A DNA stretch of 64,000 bases from Jeongeupia chitinilytica (GCF_014652315.1 NZ_BMYO01000002.1:434001-498000), one strand, 5' to 3'. Shown: positions 33,675 through 43,196, counted from the first letter of the stretch. Notes: generated by a model not told the origin, from the letters alone. Made by a program: numbers and translations.

Positions 33675-36101
33675 ATGCAAAAGCAGCGACTGGTACTGAT
33701 CGGCAACGGCATGGCGGGCATCCGCACGCTCGAGGAAATCCTCAAGCACGACAAGGACCGCTACGAGATCACCGTGATCGGTGACGAACCCTGGGGCAAC
33801 TACAACCGCATCCAGCTCTCGCCGATTCTGGCCGGCGAGCAGAAGCTCAAGGACATCATCCTCAACGATCTCGACTGGTATGCCGAACACGGCGTCCGGC
33901 TGGTCAAAGGCTGTGCCGCAACGCGGATCGACCGCGAGCGCCGCGAGGTCCATACCGCCGCCAGCGAGGCGATTGCCTACGACAAGCTGCTGATTGCGAC
34001 CGGCTCGCGCCCCTTCATGCTGCCGGTGCCGGGGGCCGAACTCGACGGCGTGATCGGTTTCCGCGACATCAAGGACACCGAGAAGATGATCGTTGCCGCG
34101 GCGCTGCATCGCCACGCGGTGGTGATCGGCGGCGGCCTGCTGGGGCTGGAAGCCGCACACGGGCTGAAGCTGCGCGGCATGGACGTGACGGTGATCCACC
34201 TCGGCGACTGGTTGCTGAACCGCCAGCTCGACGAAACCGCCGGCCGGCTGCTGGAAAAATCGCTGGCCGAGCGCGGGCTGAAACTCAAGCTGGGTGCCAA
34301 GACGCAGGCGCTCGTCGGTGAAAACGGTCATGTGACCGGCGTGCGGCTCGAATCGGGCGAGCTGATTCCGGCCGATCTCGTGGTGATGGCCGTCGGCATC
34401 GTGCCGAACGCCGATCTGGCGCGCGAGGCCGGCATCGAAGTCAGCAACGGTATCGTCGTCGACGATACGCTGGCGACCAGCGACGAACATGTCTACGCCG
34501 TCGGCGAGTGTGTCAACCACCGTGGCGTGTCATACGGACTGGTCGCACCGTTGTTCGAGATGGCCAAGGTGCTGGGCAACCAGCTCGGTGGTTGCGGCAA
34601 GCAGCGCTACACCGGCACGACGACGTCGACCAAGCTCAAGGTCACCGGCATCGACCTGTTCAGCGCCGGCGAATTCATGGGCGGCGAGAACTGCGACGAA
34701 ATCGTGCTGTCCGACCCGGCCGGCGGCGTCTACAAGCGGCTGATCGTGCGCGACAACAAGCTCGTCGGCGCCTGTCTGTACGGCGACACAAGCGATGGCG
34801 CCTGGTACTTCCAGCTGCTGCGGCAGGAGCGCGATCTGGCCGACCTGCGCAGCCAGCTGCTGTTCGGGCCGCCGCGCGATCTGGGTGACCACGGCACTTC
34901 GGGTGCCAGCCGCGCCGCCGCACTGCCGGACGACGCCGAAATCTGCGGCTGCAACGGCGTCACCAAGGGCGTACTGGTCAAGGCGATCAAGGAAAAGGGC
35001 CTGTTCACCGTCGACGACGTCAAGAAGCACACCAAGGCCGGCGCCTCGTGCGGCTCCTGTACCGGTCTGGTCGAGCAGGTGCTGATGAGCACCGTCGGCA
35101 GTTCGTTCCAGGACGCACCGAAGCGCAAGTCGCTGTGCGGCTGTACCGACCACACCCATGGCGAAGTACGCGAAGCGATCCGCGAGCAGCATCTGGTGAC
35201 GCTGGCCGACACGATGAAGGCGCTGCACTGGAAAACCCCGGACGGCTGCCCGACCTGCCGTCCGGCGCTGAACTACTACCTGATCTCGACCTGGCCTGGC
35301 GAGGCCAAGGATGATCCGCAGGCGCGTCTCGTGAACGAGCGCGTGCATGCCAACGTGCAGAAGGACAGCACCTTCAGCGTGATTCCGCGCATGTGGGGCG
35401 GGGTGACCAGCCCGGCCGAGCTGCGCAAGATTGCCGACGTGGCCGACAAGTTCAACGTCAAGATGGTCAAGGTCACCGGTGGTCAGCGGCTCGACCTGCT
35501 CGGTGTGAAGAAAGAGGACTTGCCGCAGATGTGGCGCGAGCTCGACATGCCGTGCGGCATGGGCTACGCCAAGGGCCTGCGCACGGTGAAGACCTGCGTC
35601 GGCAAGCAGTTCTGCCGCTTCGGCACACAGGATTCGACCGGCATGGGCATCGCGCTGGAAAAGGCCTTCGACCGGATGTGGGCGCCGCACAAGGTCAAGC
35701 TCGCCGTCTCGGGTTGCCCGCGCAACTGCGCCGAAGCCGGGATCAAGGACGTCGGCATCATCGCCGTCGATTCGGGCTGGGAAATCTATATCGGTGGCAA
35801 CGGCGGCATCAAGACCGAAGTGGCCGAGTTCTTCACCAAGGTGAAAACCGAGGAAGAGGTGCTCGAGTACTCGGGTGCGGTGTTGCAGCTCTATCGTGAA
35901 GAGGCGTATTACCTCGAGCGCACGGTGCACTACATGGGACGCGTCGGCCTCGACTACATCAAGTCCAAAGTGCTGGAGGACGCAACCAACCGCAAGGCGC
36001 TGTGGGCGCGACTGCAACTGGCGCTCGCCGGCGAGCCGGACCCGTGGCAGGCACAGCTGGGTGCCGATGCGGCAGCCCGCTTCACCGACCTGACCGTCTG
36101 A
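33675..36101 (+). CDS. nirB: NADH-dependent nitrite reductase large subunit
   Basis: 808 residues. Order: FAD/NADH oxidoreductase domain (GNGMAGIRT at the N terminus, IGGGLLGLEAA near residue 155), BFD-like 2Fe-2S domain (CGCNGVTKG...ASCGSCTGLV), then the sulfite/nitrite reductase repeats with siroheme-4Fe-4S ligands TCVGKQFCRFGTQDS and SGCPRNCAEAGIKD. It reduces nitrite to ammonium in the cytoplasm with NADH. Assimilatory NasD is the close alternative; the FNR-like box argues for a low-oxygen role, but no nitrate reductase is in the window. AAGGAG precedes the ATG. Confidence 0.97.
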   Translation: MQKQRLVLIGNGMAGIRTLEEILKHDKDRYEITVIGDEPWGNYNRIQLSPILAGEQKLKDIILNDLDWYAEHGVRLVKGCAATRIDRERREVHTAASEAIAYDKLLIATGSRPFMLPVPGAELDGVIGFRDIKDTEKMIVAAALHRHAVVIGGGLLGLEAAHGLKLRGMDVTVIHLGDWLLNRQLDETAGRLLEKSLAERGLKLKLGAKTQALVGENGHVTGVRLESGELIPADLVVMAVGIVPNADLAREAGIEVSNGIVVDDTLATSDEHVYAVGECVNHRGVSYGLVAPLFEMAKVLGNQLGGCGKQRYTGTTTSTKLKVTGIDLFSAGEFMGGENCDEIVLSDPAGGVYKRLIVRDNKLVGACLYGDTSDGAWYFQLLRQERDLADLRSQLLFGPPRDLGDHGTSGASRAAALPDDAEICGCNGVTKGVLVKAIKEKGLFTVDDVKKHTKAGASCGSCTGLVEQVLMSTVGSSFQDAPKRKSLCGCTDHTHGEVREAIREQHLVTLADTMKALHWKTPDGCPTCRPALNYYLISTWPGEAKDDPQARLVNERVHANVQKDSTFSVIPRMWGGVTSPAELRKIADVADKFNVKMVKVTGGQRLDLLGVKKEDLPQMWRELDMPCGMGYAKGLRTVKTCVGKQFCRFGTQDSTGMGIALEKAFDRMWAPHKVKLAVSGCPRNCAEAGIKDVGIIAVDSGWEIYIGGNGGIKTEVAEFFTKVKTEEEVLEYSGAVLQLYREEAYYLERTVHYMGRVGLDYIKSKVLEDATNRKALWARLQLALAGEPDPWQAQLGADAAARFTDLTV

Positions 36102-36160
36102 CCGAGCGATACCGATTGATGCCTGCCGCTCATGCGGCGGGCCGACCAAGGAAAACCGAC

Positions 36161-36487
36161 ATGAGCGCCGATAAGAATCAATGGCAATCCATCTGCAAAC
36201 TCGACGACATTCCGGCGCAGGGCGCCCGCGTCGTCAAGCGCGAAGGCAAGACCGATATTGCGCTGTTCCGCACGCTCGACAACCGGGTATTCGCGCTCGA
36301 TGACCACTGTCCGCACAAGGGCGGCGCGCTGTCGCACGGGTTGGTGTACGGTGATACCGTCGCCTGCCCGCTGCACAATTTCAAGATCAGCCTGCAGACC
36401 GGCCAGGCGCAGGCGCCGGACGAAGGCCACACGCCTTGCCACAAGGTCGAACTGCGCGACGATACGGTCTGGCTGGCCGTCGACTGA
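36161..36487 (+). CDS. nirD: Nitrite reductase small subunit (Rieske-type)
   Basis: 108 residues. CPHKGGALSHGLVYGDTVACPLH has the Rieske-type C-x-H...C-x-x-H pattern, and the flanks match NirD. It is the small partner of NirB and lies 59 bases after it on the same strand. The ATG at 36161 follows AAGGAAA. Confidence 0.95.
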   Translation: MSADKNQWQSICKLDDIPAQGARVVKREGKTDIALFRTLDNRVFALDDHCPHKGGALSHGLVYGDTVACPLHNFKISLQTGQAQAPDEGHTPCHKVELRDDTVWLAVD

Positions 36488-36501
36488 AGGGAGACAACGA
36501 G

Positions 36502-36855
36502 ATGGGATACCGACTGTTCATCGACCCGACGACCACGCCGCAAGCGGTCTATCCGGGCATCGAGGGTGACTGGCAGCAGGCCGCCAACCATGATCAGGCC
36601 GTGATGGCTGTGGTGCTGAACGGATTGCCGGATGAAGTCTGCGCGTCGAAAACGTGGTCGGACTCGGAGGATGGCCAGCAGTTTGCCCGCTGGCTGGTGA
36701 GCGCCGATCTGGACGGCACCATCCGTCTGAGCGAGCAGTTTGTCTGGCGTTGCCACGATACGAGTGGTTCGGTGGTGGATGAGGGCAATCAAGCCCTCAC
36801 CGAGTACCTGAACAGCAAGTTCTTCAAGTGCAGGTTGAATGTGCTGCCACGATAG
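36502..36855 (+). CDS. Hypothetical protein linked to nirBD
   Basis: 117 residues, soluble, no signal peptide, slightly acidic, with one WSDSEDGQQFARWLVSADL stretch and two cysteines near positions 53 and 111. I do not recognise the family. It starts 14 bases after nirD behind AAGGGAGA, and a terminator follows its stop immediately, so it is the third gene of the nir operon. A role in nitrite reduction or its control is inferred from context only. Confidence 0.75.
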   Translation: MGYRLFIDPTTTPQAVYPGIEGDWQQAANHDQAVMAVVLNGLPDEVCASKTWSDSEDGQQFARWLVSADLDGTIRLSEQFVWRCHDTSGSVVDEGNQALTEYLNSKFFKCRLNVLPR

Positions 36856-36857
36856 AA

Positions 36858-36880
36858 AAAGCCGCCCAAGGGCGGCTTTT
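36858..36880. terminator. Bidirectional terminator after the nir operon
   Basis: AAAGCCGCCC and GGGCGGCTTT form a 10-bp stem with A-run on one side and T-run on the other. It serves the nir operon and the convergent gene ending at 36893. Confidence 0.85.
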
Positions 36881-36892
36881 CCATGGATCGTC

Positions 36893-37216
36893 TTACTGTG
36901 CGTCCCCGGTCCGGATGACGATCACCGGTGTCGAACCGTCGATAATGACATTGCGAATTTGTCCTTCGATCGACTCGAACCACATGGTTGTCGAACTGTT
37001 CTCGGTGGAGATCGAAAGCAGTCGACCATATGCTTTGGGAATCTGGATTGCACGGCGCTGCTGACTGAATCTGTTGATGGGGCCAAAGGAAACCCTGTCC
37101 TCGTAACTGCTGGATTCGTCGACCAGCGCGCCCGACCGGAACTGGTACGCGTGGGCCGGGCTTGCAAGCAGGGAAAGCAGCAACGCCGCTTTTGTGCCGG
37201 TAAGAAACGGCTTCAT
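36893..37216 (-). CDS. Hypothetical secreted protein
   Basis: 107 residues with a clean signal peptide (MKPFLTGTKAALLLSLLASPAHA, cut at about 23). The mature part is small, Ser/Arg-rich, and ends in GSTPVIVIRTGDAQ. I do not recognise it. The ATG at 37216 has AAGGAAGG just before it. An in-frame ATG at 37255 overlaps the upstream stop as TGATG and would add 13 residues. Either way it is translated from the same mRNA as the upstream lipid gene, so an envelope role is plausible but unproven. Confidence 0.7.
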   Translation of the reverse strand: MKPFLTGTKAALLLSLLASPAHAYQFRSGALVDESSSYEDRVSFGPINRFSQQRRAIQIPKAYGRLLSISTENSSTTMWFESIEGQIRNVIIDGSTPVIVIRTGDAQ

Positions 37217-37254
37217 CCTTCCTTCTTGCCGAGTACCTGATACCAATACACGCA

Positions 37255-39135
37255 TCACTTCCAGTCCCCACGCAGTTGTGCGACTTGCGCTTCCAGCAGC
37301 GTACGCGTGACCGCTTCCGGCGCCACCGGCTCTCCCACATTCACCCCGATTTTCGACCAGATGCCGCGTGGCCACTTCATCATCGCGGCACCGTCCTTGC
37401 GGCTGAAGAAGCTGCCCCACAGGCCCTGCAGCGCCATCGGGATAACCGGTACCGGGGTGCGGCGGATGATTTCCTCGATGCCCGGCTTGAAGCGGTTCAT
37501 TTCGCCGTCCTTGGTGATCTTGCCTTCGGGGAAAATGCAGACGACCTCGCCGACTTCGAGGTATTCGGCGACGCGGTCGAAGGCCTTGTCTTTCAGGGTG
37601 GCATCCTCGCGCACCGGTGCGATCGGGATGGCTCCGGCAGTTCGGAAAATGAAATTGAGGACCGGGATGTTGAAAATGCGGTGGTCCATCACGAAGCGGA
37701 TCGGCCGGCGTACGCGGCCGGCGAGCACCATGGCATCCATGAAACTGACGTGGTTGCACACCAGCACGCAGGGGCCCGTTTCCGGAATGTTGTCGAGGCC
37801 CTGTGCGCGAATCCGGTAGAGCAGGTGGGTGAGAATCCACACCTGGAAGCGCATCATGAACTCGGGAATCAGCGAGTAGATGTAGATCGCGACGGCAACG
37901 TTCATCAGGGCCACGGTCAGCAGCAGCCCCTTGATCGACATGCCGGCCTTGAGCAGGACGATGCTCATGCCGGCAGCGACGACCATGAAGAAGGCGTTGA
38001 GGATGTTGTTGGCGGCGATGGCGCGCGAGGTGAAGCCGGGTTCGGAGCGCACCTGGATCAGGGCATACAGCGGCACGATGAAGAAGCCGCCGAACACGCC
38101 GAGCAGCAGGATGTCGGCCATCACGCGCCAGTGGCCGGCTGCGCTGATGAAACTCATCAGTTCGTACTGGCCGGCCGGTGCGCTGGCGAGCGCGAAGTAC
38201 AGGTCGACGCCGAACAGCGACAGGCCGATCGAGCCGAACGGCACCAGACCGAGTTCGATCGAGCGCCCCGACAGGCGTTCGCACAGCATCGAACCGACAC
38301 CGACGCCGACCGAGAACAGCGTGATCAGCAGCGTGTAGACCTGTGCATCGCCGTGCAGCACGGTTTTGGCGACTTCGGGCAACTGGGTCAGATAGACCGC
38401 GCCGAAGAACCAGAACCACGAAATGCCGAGCAGGCTGTTGAAGACGGTCTTGTTCTTTTTGACATGGGCGATGATGTGCCAGCTTTCGCCGATGACGTTC
38501 CAGTTGATCGGCAGTGTTGCAGCCGGCGGTGGTGCCGACGGCATGCTGCGGCTGGTGAGCCAGCCGAGCACGGCGACGCCGACGCACGCCCAGATGATCA
38601 GCATCTCGCCGTGCGGCTGGTGGCTGATGATCAGCGTGCCGGCGATCTGGCCCAGCAGGATGGCGATGAAGGTGCCCATCTCGATCAGGCCGTTGCCGCC
38701 GAGCAGCTCCTGCGGCTTCAGGTACTGCGGCAGGATCGAGTACTTGAGCGGACCGAACAGCGTCGAGTGCACGCCCATCATGAACAGGCAGCCCATCAGT
38801 ACCGCTGCATCGTGCGTGGCGAAGCCGTAACCGGCGGCAAACATGATGAGGATTTCGAGGAGCTTGATCCAGCGCGCCAGGATCGCCTTGTCGTATTTTT
38901 CGGCCAGTTGTCCGGCAAAGGCGGAGAACAGGAAGAACGGCAGGATGAAGATGCCGGCGGCCGCGTTGACCAGTGTGGCCGCACCCATGCCCGCGGCCGA
39001 CAGGCCGTGGAAGGCGATCATCACCAGCAGCGCGTTCTTGAACAGGTTGTCGTTGAACGCGCCGAAAAACTGCGTGACGAACAGCGGCAGGAAGCGGCGG
39101 CTGCGGAACAGGTCGAACTGGTTGGGGTGCGACAT
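37255..39135 (-). CDS. Lysophospholipid transporter/acyltransferase fusion (LplT-PlsC type)
   Basis: About 626 residues in two parts. Residues 1-410 are a 12-helix MFS transporter similar to LplT (FLPLFVTQFFGAFNDNLFKNAL, STLFGPLKYSILPQYL). Residues 430-626 are a PlsC-type acyltransferase with the catalytic NHVSFMD (HX4D) and FPEGKIT motifs. It would flip lysophospholipid inward and reacylate it. E. coli Aas also has an acyl-ACP synthetase domain, which is missing here, so the acyl donor must come from elsewhere. The start at 39135 gives the conserved N terminus; a TTG at 39159 is the other option. Confidence 0.9.
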   Translation of the reverse strand: MSHPNQFDLFRSRRFLPLFVTQFFGAFNDNLFKNALLVMIAFHGLSAAGMGAATLVNAAAGIFILPFFLFSAFAGQLAEKYDKAILARWIKLLEILIMFAAGYGFATHDAAVLMGCLFMMGVHSTLFGPLKYSILPQYLKPQELLGGNGLIEMGTFIAILLGQIAGTLIISHQPHGEMLIIWACVGVAVLGWLTSRSMPSAPPPAATLPINWNVIGESWHIIAHVKKNKTVFNSLLGISWFWFFGAVYLTQLPEVAKTVLHGDAQVYTLLITLFSVGVGVGSMLCERLSGRSIELGLVPFGSIGLSLFGVDLYFALASAPAGQYELMSFISAAGHWRVMADILLLGVFGGFFIVPLYALIQVRSEPGFTSRAIAANNILNAFFMVVAAGMSIVLLKAGMSIKGLLLTVALMNVAVAIYIYSLIPEFMMRFQVWILTHLLYRIRAQGLDNIPETGPCVLVCNHVSFMDAMVLAGRVRRPIRFVMDHRIFNIPVLNFIFRTAGAIPIAPVREDATLKDKAFDRVAEYLEVGEVVCIFPEGKITKDGEMNRFKPGIEEIIRRTPVPVIPMALQGLWGSFFSRKDGAAMMKWPRGIWSKIGVNVGEPVAPEAVTRTLLEAQVAQLRGDWK

Positions 39136-39251
39136 CGGCGCGGGTCCGGTAGATGACAATCCGGCGGCAAGTCTACCCTAGAGCGCTGGTGAAATCCTTG
39201 CCGGTTGCATCGTGCTTACTTACGCCTTGCCGTATGCGCGATGTGCGGCGT

Positions 39252-40352
39252 TCAGGCTGGCCAGATCGCCCCGAGCACGCGCGGGCCGGCTGCACCGGTG
39301 ACCGCAGGAACGTTGCCGCTGGCGCCTGCAAGGCAGCGCTGGGCCAGCCAGGCAAACGCGATTGCCTCGACCCAGTCGGGATCGACGCCGAGGACGGCCG
39401 TACTGGCGATGCCGACGCCGGGCAGGGCGTCGCCCAGCATCGCCAGCAGGGTCGGATTGTGCGCACCGCCGCCACAGACGAACACGTCGTCGACGCCGGG
39501 TGCGGTGGTGCGGATCGCGTCGGCGATGGTGCGTGCGGTATAGGCGGTCAGTGTGGCCATGACGTCGGCCGGCGCGTCGTTGCGGCCGGTCAGTTGCGCG
39601 TCGAGCCAGCCGGCGTGGAACAGGTCGCGTCCGGTGCTTTTCGGTGCAGCGAGTGCCAGATACGGTTCGGCCAGCAGCTGTGCGAGCAGCGCGTCGAGGA
39701 CCGTGCCGCCGGCCGCCCAGGCGCCAGCTGCATCGTAGCGCTCGCTACGGTGGCGGTGGATCCACAGGTCCATCAGCACGTTGCCGGGGCCGGTGTCGTA
39801 GCCGGAAACGTCGCCGTTGCGAGGCAGGTCGGTCAGGTTGGCAATGCCGCCGATGTTGACGATCACGCGGTGCCGATGCGTATCGGCAAGGATTGCGTGG
39901 TGGAAGGCCGGCACCAGCGGTGCACCCTGACCGCCGGCGGCAACGTCGCGCGAGCGGAAGTCGCCAACGACGGTGATGCCGCAGCGCTCGGCCAGCCGGG
40001 CGTGATTGCCGAGCTGGATCGTATAGCCGCGTTCGGGACGATGGCGGACGGTCTGGCCGTGATTGCCGATGGCAATGACGTCGGCGGCATCGACGCCAGC
40101 CTGCGACAGCAGTGCGGCAACCGCATCGGCATAGCAGTCGGCCAGGCCGTTTCCGGCACGCCAGGCCAGGTCGATTTCATCCGGCGACGGCGCCTGCAGG
40201 GTGAGCAGGTCGTGCCGCAAGGCCTCGGGCAGCGGGCTGCCTTGCGCCGCAAGCAGCACCGGCTGTGCGTTCGAAAGATCGACGAGAACGGCATCGACGC
40301 CGTCCAGACTGGTGCCTGTCATCAGGCCGATCAGCAGTTGCGGGCGCGCCAT
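39252..40352 (-). CDS. anmK: Anhydro-N-acetylmuramic acid kinase
   Basis: 366 residues. GLMTGTSLDGVDAVLVD (ATP loop), IGNHGQTVRHRP, VGDFRSRDVAAGGQGAPLVP, VNIGGIANLTDLP and DTGPGN are family signatures. It phosphorylates and opens anhydroMurNAc released by lytic transglycosylases, returning it to the cell wall recycling route. The M23 peptidase gene is 9 bases upstream on the same strand, so both are probably cotranscribed. Confidence 0.98.
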   Translation of the reverse strand: MARPQLLIGLMTGTSLDGVDAVLVDLSNAQPVLLAAQGSPLPEALRHDLLTLQAPSPDEIDLAWRAGNGLADCYADAVAALLSQAGVDAADVIAIGNHGQTVRHRPERGYTIQLGNHARLAERCGITVVGDFRSRDVAAGGQGAPLVPAFHHAILADTHRHRVIVNIGGIANLTDLPRNGDVSGYDTGPGNVLMDLWIHRHRSERYDAAGAWAAGGTVLDALLAQLLAEPYLALAAPKSTGRDLFHAGWLDAQLTGRNDAPADVMATLTAYTARTIADAIRTTAPGVDDVFVCGGGAHNPTLLAMLGDALPGVGIASTAVLGVDPDWVEAIAFAWLAQRCLAGASGNVPAVTGAAGPRVLGAIWPA

Positions 40353-40361
40353 GCTTCCTCG

Positions 40362-41642
40362 TTAGCGGATGCTGGCCAGTCTCGAGCCGTCCAGCAGTGC
40401 CAGCTGTTCACCCAGCGGGGTGGTCTGTTGTTTGAATGCGGCAAGCCAGTTTTTGCCCAGCGCCGCGTCGGCCGGCAATTTTACTGCCAAAGGGTCGACC
40501 GGTTGGTCGTTGATGCGGAATTCGAAGTGCAGGTGCGAGCCGGTCGAGCGGCCGGTACTGCCGACGTAACCGATCAACTGGCCCTTGGTGACGGTGCTGC
40601 CGGCCTTGAGCCCGCCGGCGAACTTGCTCATGTGGGCGTAGACGGTCTGGTAACGGCCGTCGTGGCGGATTTCCGCCATGTTGCCGTAGGCGCCCTCGCG
40701 GCCGTACTTGACCAGCTTGCCGTTGCCGGCCGCATAGACCGGCGTGCCGGTCGGTGCGGCCAGATCGACGCCTTCGTGCCCGATCCGGCGCTTCAGGACC
40801 GGATGCAGGCGGACGCCGAAGCCGGACGAAACGTGGGTGAAGTCGGTCGGATAGCGCAGGAAACGTGCCGCTGCGCTGGCGCCATCCTCGGTGTAGTAGC
40901 CGCCGGGCTGGCCTTCCGGCTGGAACCAGAAGGCGCGCTGCAGCGTCTTGCCGTCGCTGAACGAGGCGGCGAGGATGCGGCCGGTGCGTACGGTCAGCCC
41001 GTCCTGCTGGAAGGTCTCGTAGACCACGCTGTAGCGGCTGCCGGCGCCGAGCTGCCGCTGGTCGCCGTTGTCGAACAGTGCGGCCAGCTGCTGGCGGACC
41101 GGGGCCGGCAGGTCGAGTCGGGCGATGGCGCTGCCTGCGTCGCCGCTGAGCCTGCCGCCGCCGTACGCGGTGGACTGCACCAGCGGGACTTGGGTGGTTT
41201 CGACGCGAAAACCTTCGCCATCGCGGCGCAGGGTCAGCCGTTGTTCGTCGTTGCCGAGGTAAGCGAGTTCGTTGAGCTTGCCGTCCCGGGCGATCACCGC
41301 ATGGACGCTGCGACCCGGCGTCAGGTCGAAGAAGCCGCGGGCGGCAGGGGTGCGGCGCAGGTAGTCGAGCGCAGCCGGGTCGTCGACCGACAGTCTCGCC
41401 AGCACGCGTGCCAGGGTATCGCCGCTGCGGACGACATCGTCCTGACGCAACGGGGTCGTGGCGATCTGCCCGACCAGTTCGGGCGTCGGCAGCGATTGCG
41501 TCACAGGGTGAACCTGCACGGTTTCCTGCGGGCCGTACTCGGCGACACCATAGGCGGTGACGGTCAGCGAAACAGGGATTGCAATGGCTGCCGCAAGCCA
41601 CAGTAGCGGCAGGTGGGGCGGGTGTTGTGGTGTGTTCGACAT
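40362..41642 (-). CDS. M23 family murein DD-endopeptidase (MepM/OapA-like)
   Basis: 426 residues: one N-terminal membrane anchor (about 15-33), an OapA/LysM-like middle region (VVRSGDTLARVLARL), and a C-terminal LytM/M23 domain with the zinc ligands in HEGVDLAAPTGTPV and HLHFEF. It cuts peptide cross-links in the murein to allow wall growth. Catalytic residues are complete. The ATG at 41642 gives the membrane anchor directly; an upstream TTG-type extension is unlikely. It shares an operon with anmK. Confidence 0.93.
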   Translation of the reverse strand: MSNTPQHPPHLPLLWLAAAIAIPVSLTVTAYGVAEYGPQETVQVHPVTQSLPTPELVGQIATTPLRQDDVVRSGDTLARVLARLSVDDPAALDYLRRTPAARGFFDLTPGRSVHAVIARDGKLNELAYLGNDEQRLTLRRDGEGFRVETTQVPLVQSTAYGGGRLSGDAGSAIARLDLPAPVRQQLAALFDNGDQRQLGAGSRYSVVYETFQQDGLTVRTGRILAASFSDGKTLQRAFWFQPEGQPGGYYTEDGASAAARFLRYPTDFTHVSSGFGVRLHPVLKRRIGHEGVDLAAPTGTPVYAAGNGKLVKYGREGAYGNMAEIRHDGRYQTVYAHMSKFAGGLKAGSTVTKGQLIGYVGSTGRSTGSHLHFEFRINDQPVDPLAVKLPADAALGKNWLAAFKQQTTPLGEQLALLDGSRLASIR

Positions 41643-41963
41643 CGTTTTCTGACGGTGTTCGGATTTCAGGATCAGGACGGAAGTTATCAGCGTCAATCGG
41701 GTTTTGCCAACCCTTATTTTTCCTAAAAATCCTTATATCACAAAGACATACGAAGCTTTTTCCAAGGGCTTGCGCAGGCAGAAATGCCGGCGGGCGTTGC
41801 TTTCGGTCGTCACTTTCAGCCGGGGAAATGTTCTGACGCAAACACTGCGTTCCGGCCGGCTGGCTGTACAAAGCCCTGAAGGTGGACCGCGCCGCCCGTC
41901 ATTGGTGCTACACCGGTGATATTCACGCTCGCCAATATGACGTAGTGAAAATGTAAGGTCTTG
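41643..41963. other. 321-base divergent intergenic region
   Basis: It separates the M23 peptidase and a small hypothetical gene. It is AT-richer than its surroundings between 41700 and 41760. On the minus strand TGATATAAG (41732-41740) fits an extended -10 promoter about 90 bases before the M23 start. No gene, tRNA or known RNA motif is seen. Open frames crossing it are shadows. Confidence 0.5.
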
Positions 41964-42293
41964 ATGAAGAATGGACTTTTCGTCTCCGGCGCCCTTCAGA
42001 ACCGCATTCCACGGCCGCGCCGCGCGCTGGGCGTCATGCGCCGCATGCGTCTTGGTTACCCCATTCTCGAAGCCGGGCCGCTGGCGATTACCACCTATCT
42101 GGACGGTTACGGCGCCGAAGCCGCGCTGTGGCTCGGGTACTTCCGCCGCAACGGCTGGATCGCCGCGCAGGACTGGCCCAATGGCGTCCGGGCGTGGTTC
42201 CTCTCCGATCACGGGCTGGCGATCCTCGCGCTGGGCGAAGACTGGTGGCAGTCGCTGAGCTGGAGCCAGCGACTGGTCTACTGGCTGAGCTGA
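41964..42293 (+). CDS. Hypothetical protein (Trp/Leu-rich)
   Basis: About 109 residues with no signal peptide. The C-terminal two thirds (GYPILEAGPLAITTYLDGYG...LGEDWWQSLSWSQRLVYWLS) looks well ordered and Trp-rich. I do not recognise it. The ATG at 41964 has AAGG upstream; an internal ATG at 42036 (MRRMRLGYP) may be the true start and would give 85 residues. It is convergent with the deacetylase gene, 10 bases away. Confidence 0.6.
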   Translation: MKNGLFVSGALQNRIPRPRRALGVMRRMRLGYPILEAGPLAITTYLDGYGAEAALWLGYFRRNGWIAAQDWPNGVRAWFLSDHGLAILALGEDWWQSLSWSQRLVYWLS

Positions 42294-42303
42294 GCCGGCG
42301 GCT

Positions 42304-43194
42304 TCAGCGTGCGCGGGCCAGTGCGGCAGCAATCGTTGCCGCGTGAATGGCAACCGTGTCGGTGATGGGGACGGCATAGCCGCCGCCCATGGTGACCGCA
42401 ACCGGCACGCCGTAACGGTTGCAGCTGTCGAGCACCATCGCGTCGCGTTCGGCCAGACCAGCGCGGGACAGCGCCAGCCGGCCCAGCCGGTCGCCCTGAT
42501 AGGCATCGGCGCCGGACAGGTAAATCACGAGGTCGGGCCAGCTCGCCGCGAACAGGCTCGGCAGCTCGTGAGCCAGACGGTCGAGGTAGGCGTCGTCGCC
42601 ACAGCCGTCCGGCAGCTCGACATCATGGTCGCTGACTTCCTTCTGGAACGGGAAGTTGCCGGCGCCGTGCATCGAAAACGTATACAGCGCCGGGTCGCCG
42701 GCCAGAATTGCCGCCGTGCCGTTGCCCTGATGGACGTCGAGGTCGATGACCAGTGCGCGCCGGATGGCCCGTTCGCGCTGCAGCAGGCGAAGGGCGACTG
42801 CACTGTCGTTGAACACGCAGAACCCGCTGCCGCGCTCGGCATAGGCATGGTGTGTGCCGCCGGCAAGGCTGGCTGCAATGCCGTCTTCGAGCGCGGCACG
42901 GCAGGCTGCAATCGTTGCGCCGGTCGAACGGCGCGAACGCTCGACCAGCGCAACCGACCAGGGCAGACCGATCGCCCTTTCCTCGGCCCGGCTCAGCGAA
43001 CCGGTTTCGAGCTTGTGCAGGTACTCGGCGGTATGTGCGCAGCCGAGTTCGTCGTTGCCGGCGCGTGGTGCCTCGACAAACACGGCGCCTGCGGCTTCGG
43101 CCACCGCCTCGTACAGCAGGCGGTACTTTTCGGCCGGAAAACGGTGGCCCTCCGGCAACGGCAGGGGGAACTGGTCGGTCCGGACAATGCGCAT
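42304..43194 (-). CDS. Histone deacetylase family protein (acetylpolyamine/acetyl-lysine hydrolase)
   Basis: 296 residues. The zinc ligands are in DLDVHQGNGT (Asp, His) and SGADAYQGD (Asp), with the catalytic histidine pair at THHAYAERG and the F-C-V-F-N-D segment. This is the bacterial class of HDAC-like amidohydrolases, which remove acetyl groups from polyamines, lysine or xenobiotics; the substrate is not predictable. It is the last gene of the lolC-lolD-channel-deacetylase group, 2 bases after the ion channel gene. Confidence 0.92.
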   Translation of the reverse strand: MRIVRTDQFPLPLPEGHRFPAEKYRLLYEAVAEAAGAVFVEAPRAGNDELGCAHTAEYLHKLETGSLSRAEERAIGLPWSVALVERSRRSTGATIAACRAALEDGIAASLAGGTHHAYAERGSGFCVFNDSAVALRLLQRERAIRRALVIDLDVHQGNGTAAILAGDPALYTFSMHGAGNFPFQKEVSDHDVELPDGCGDDAYLDRLAHELPSLFAASWPDLVIYLSGADAYQGDRLGRLALSRAGLAERDAMVLDSCNRYGVPVAVTMGGGYAVPITDTVAIHAATIAAALARAR

Positions 43195-43196
43195 GG

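Noticed and set aside
41733..42506. 257-codon minus-strand frame next to the M23 gene
   Set aside because: It overlaps the deacetylase gene in another frame and the intergenic promoter; composition is that of a shadow.
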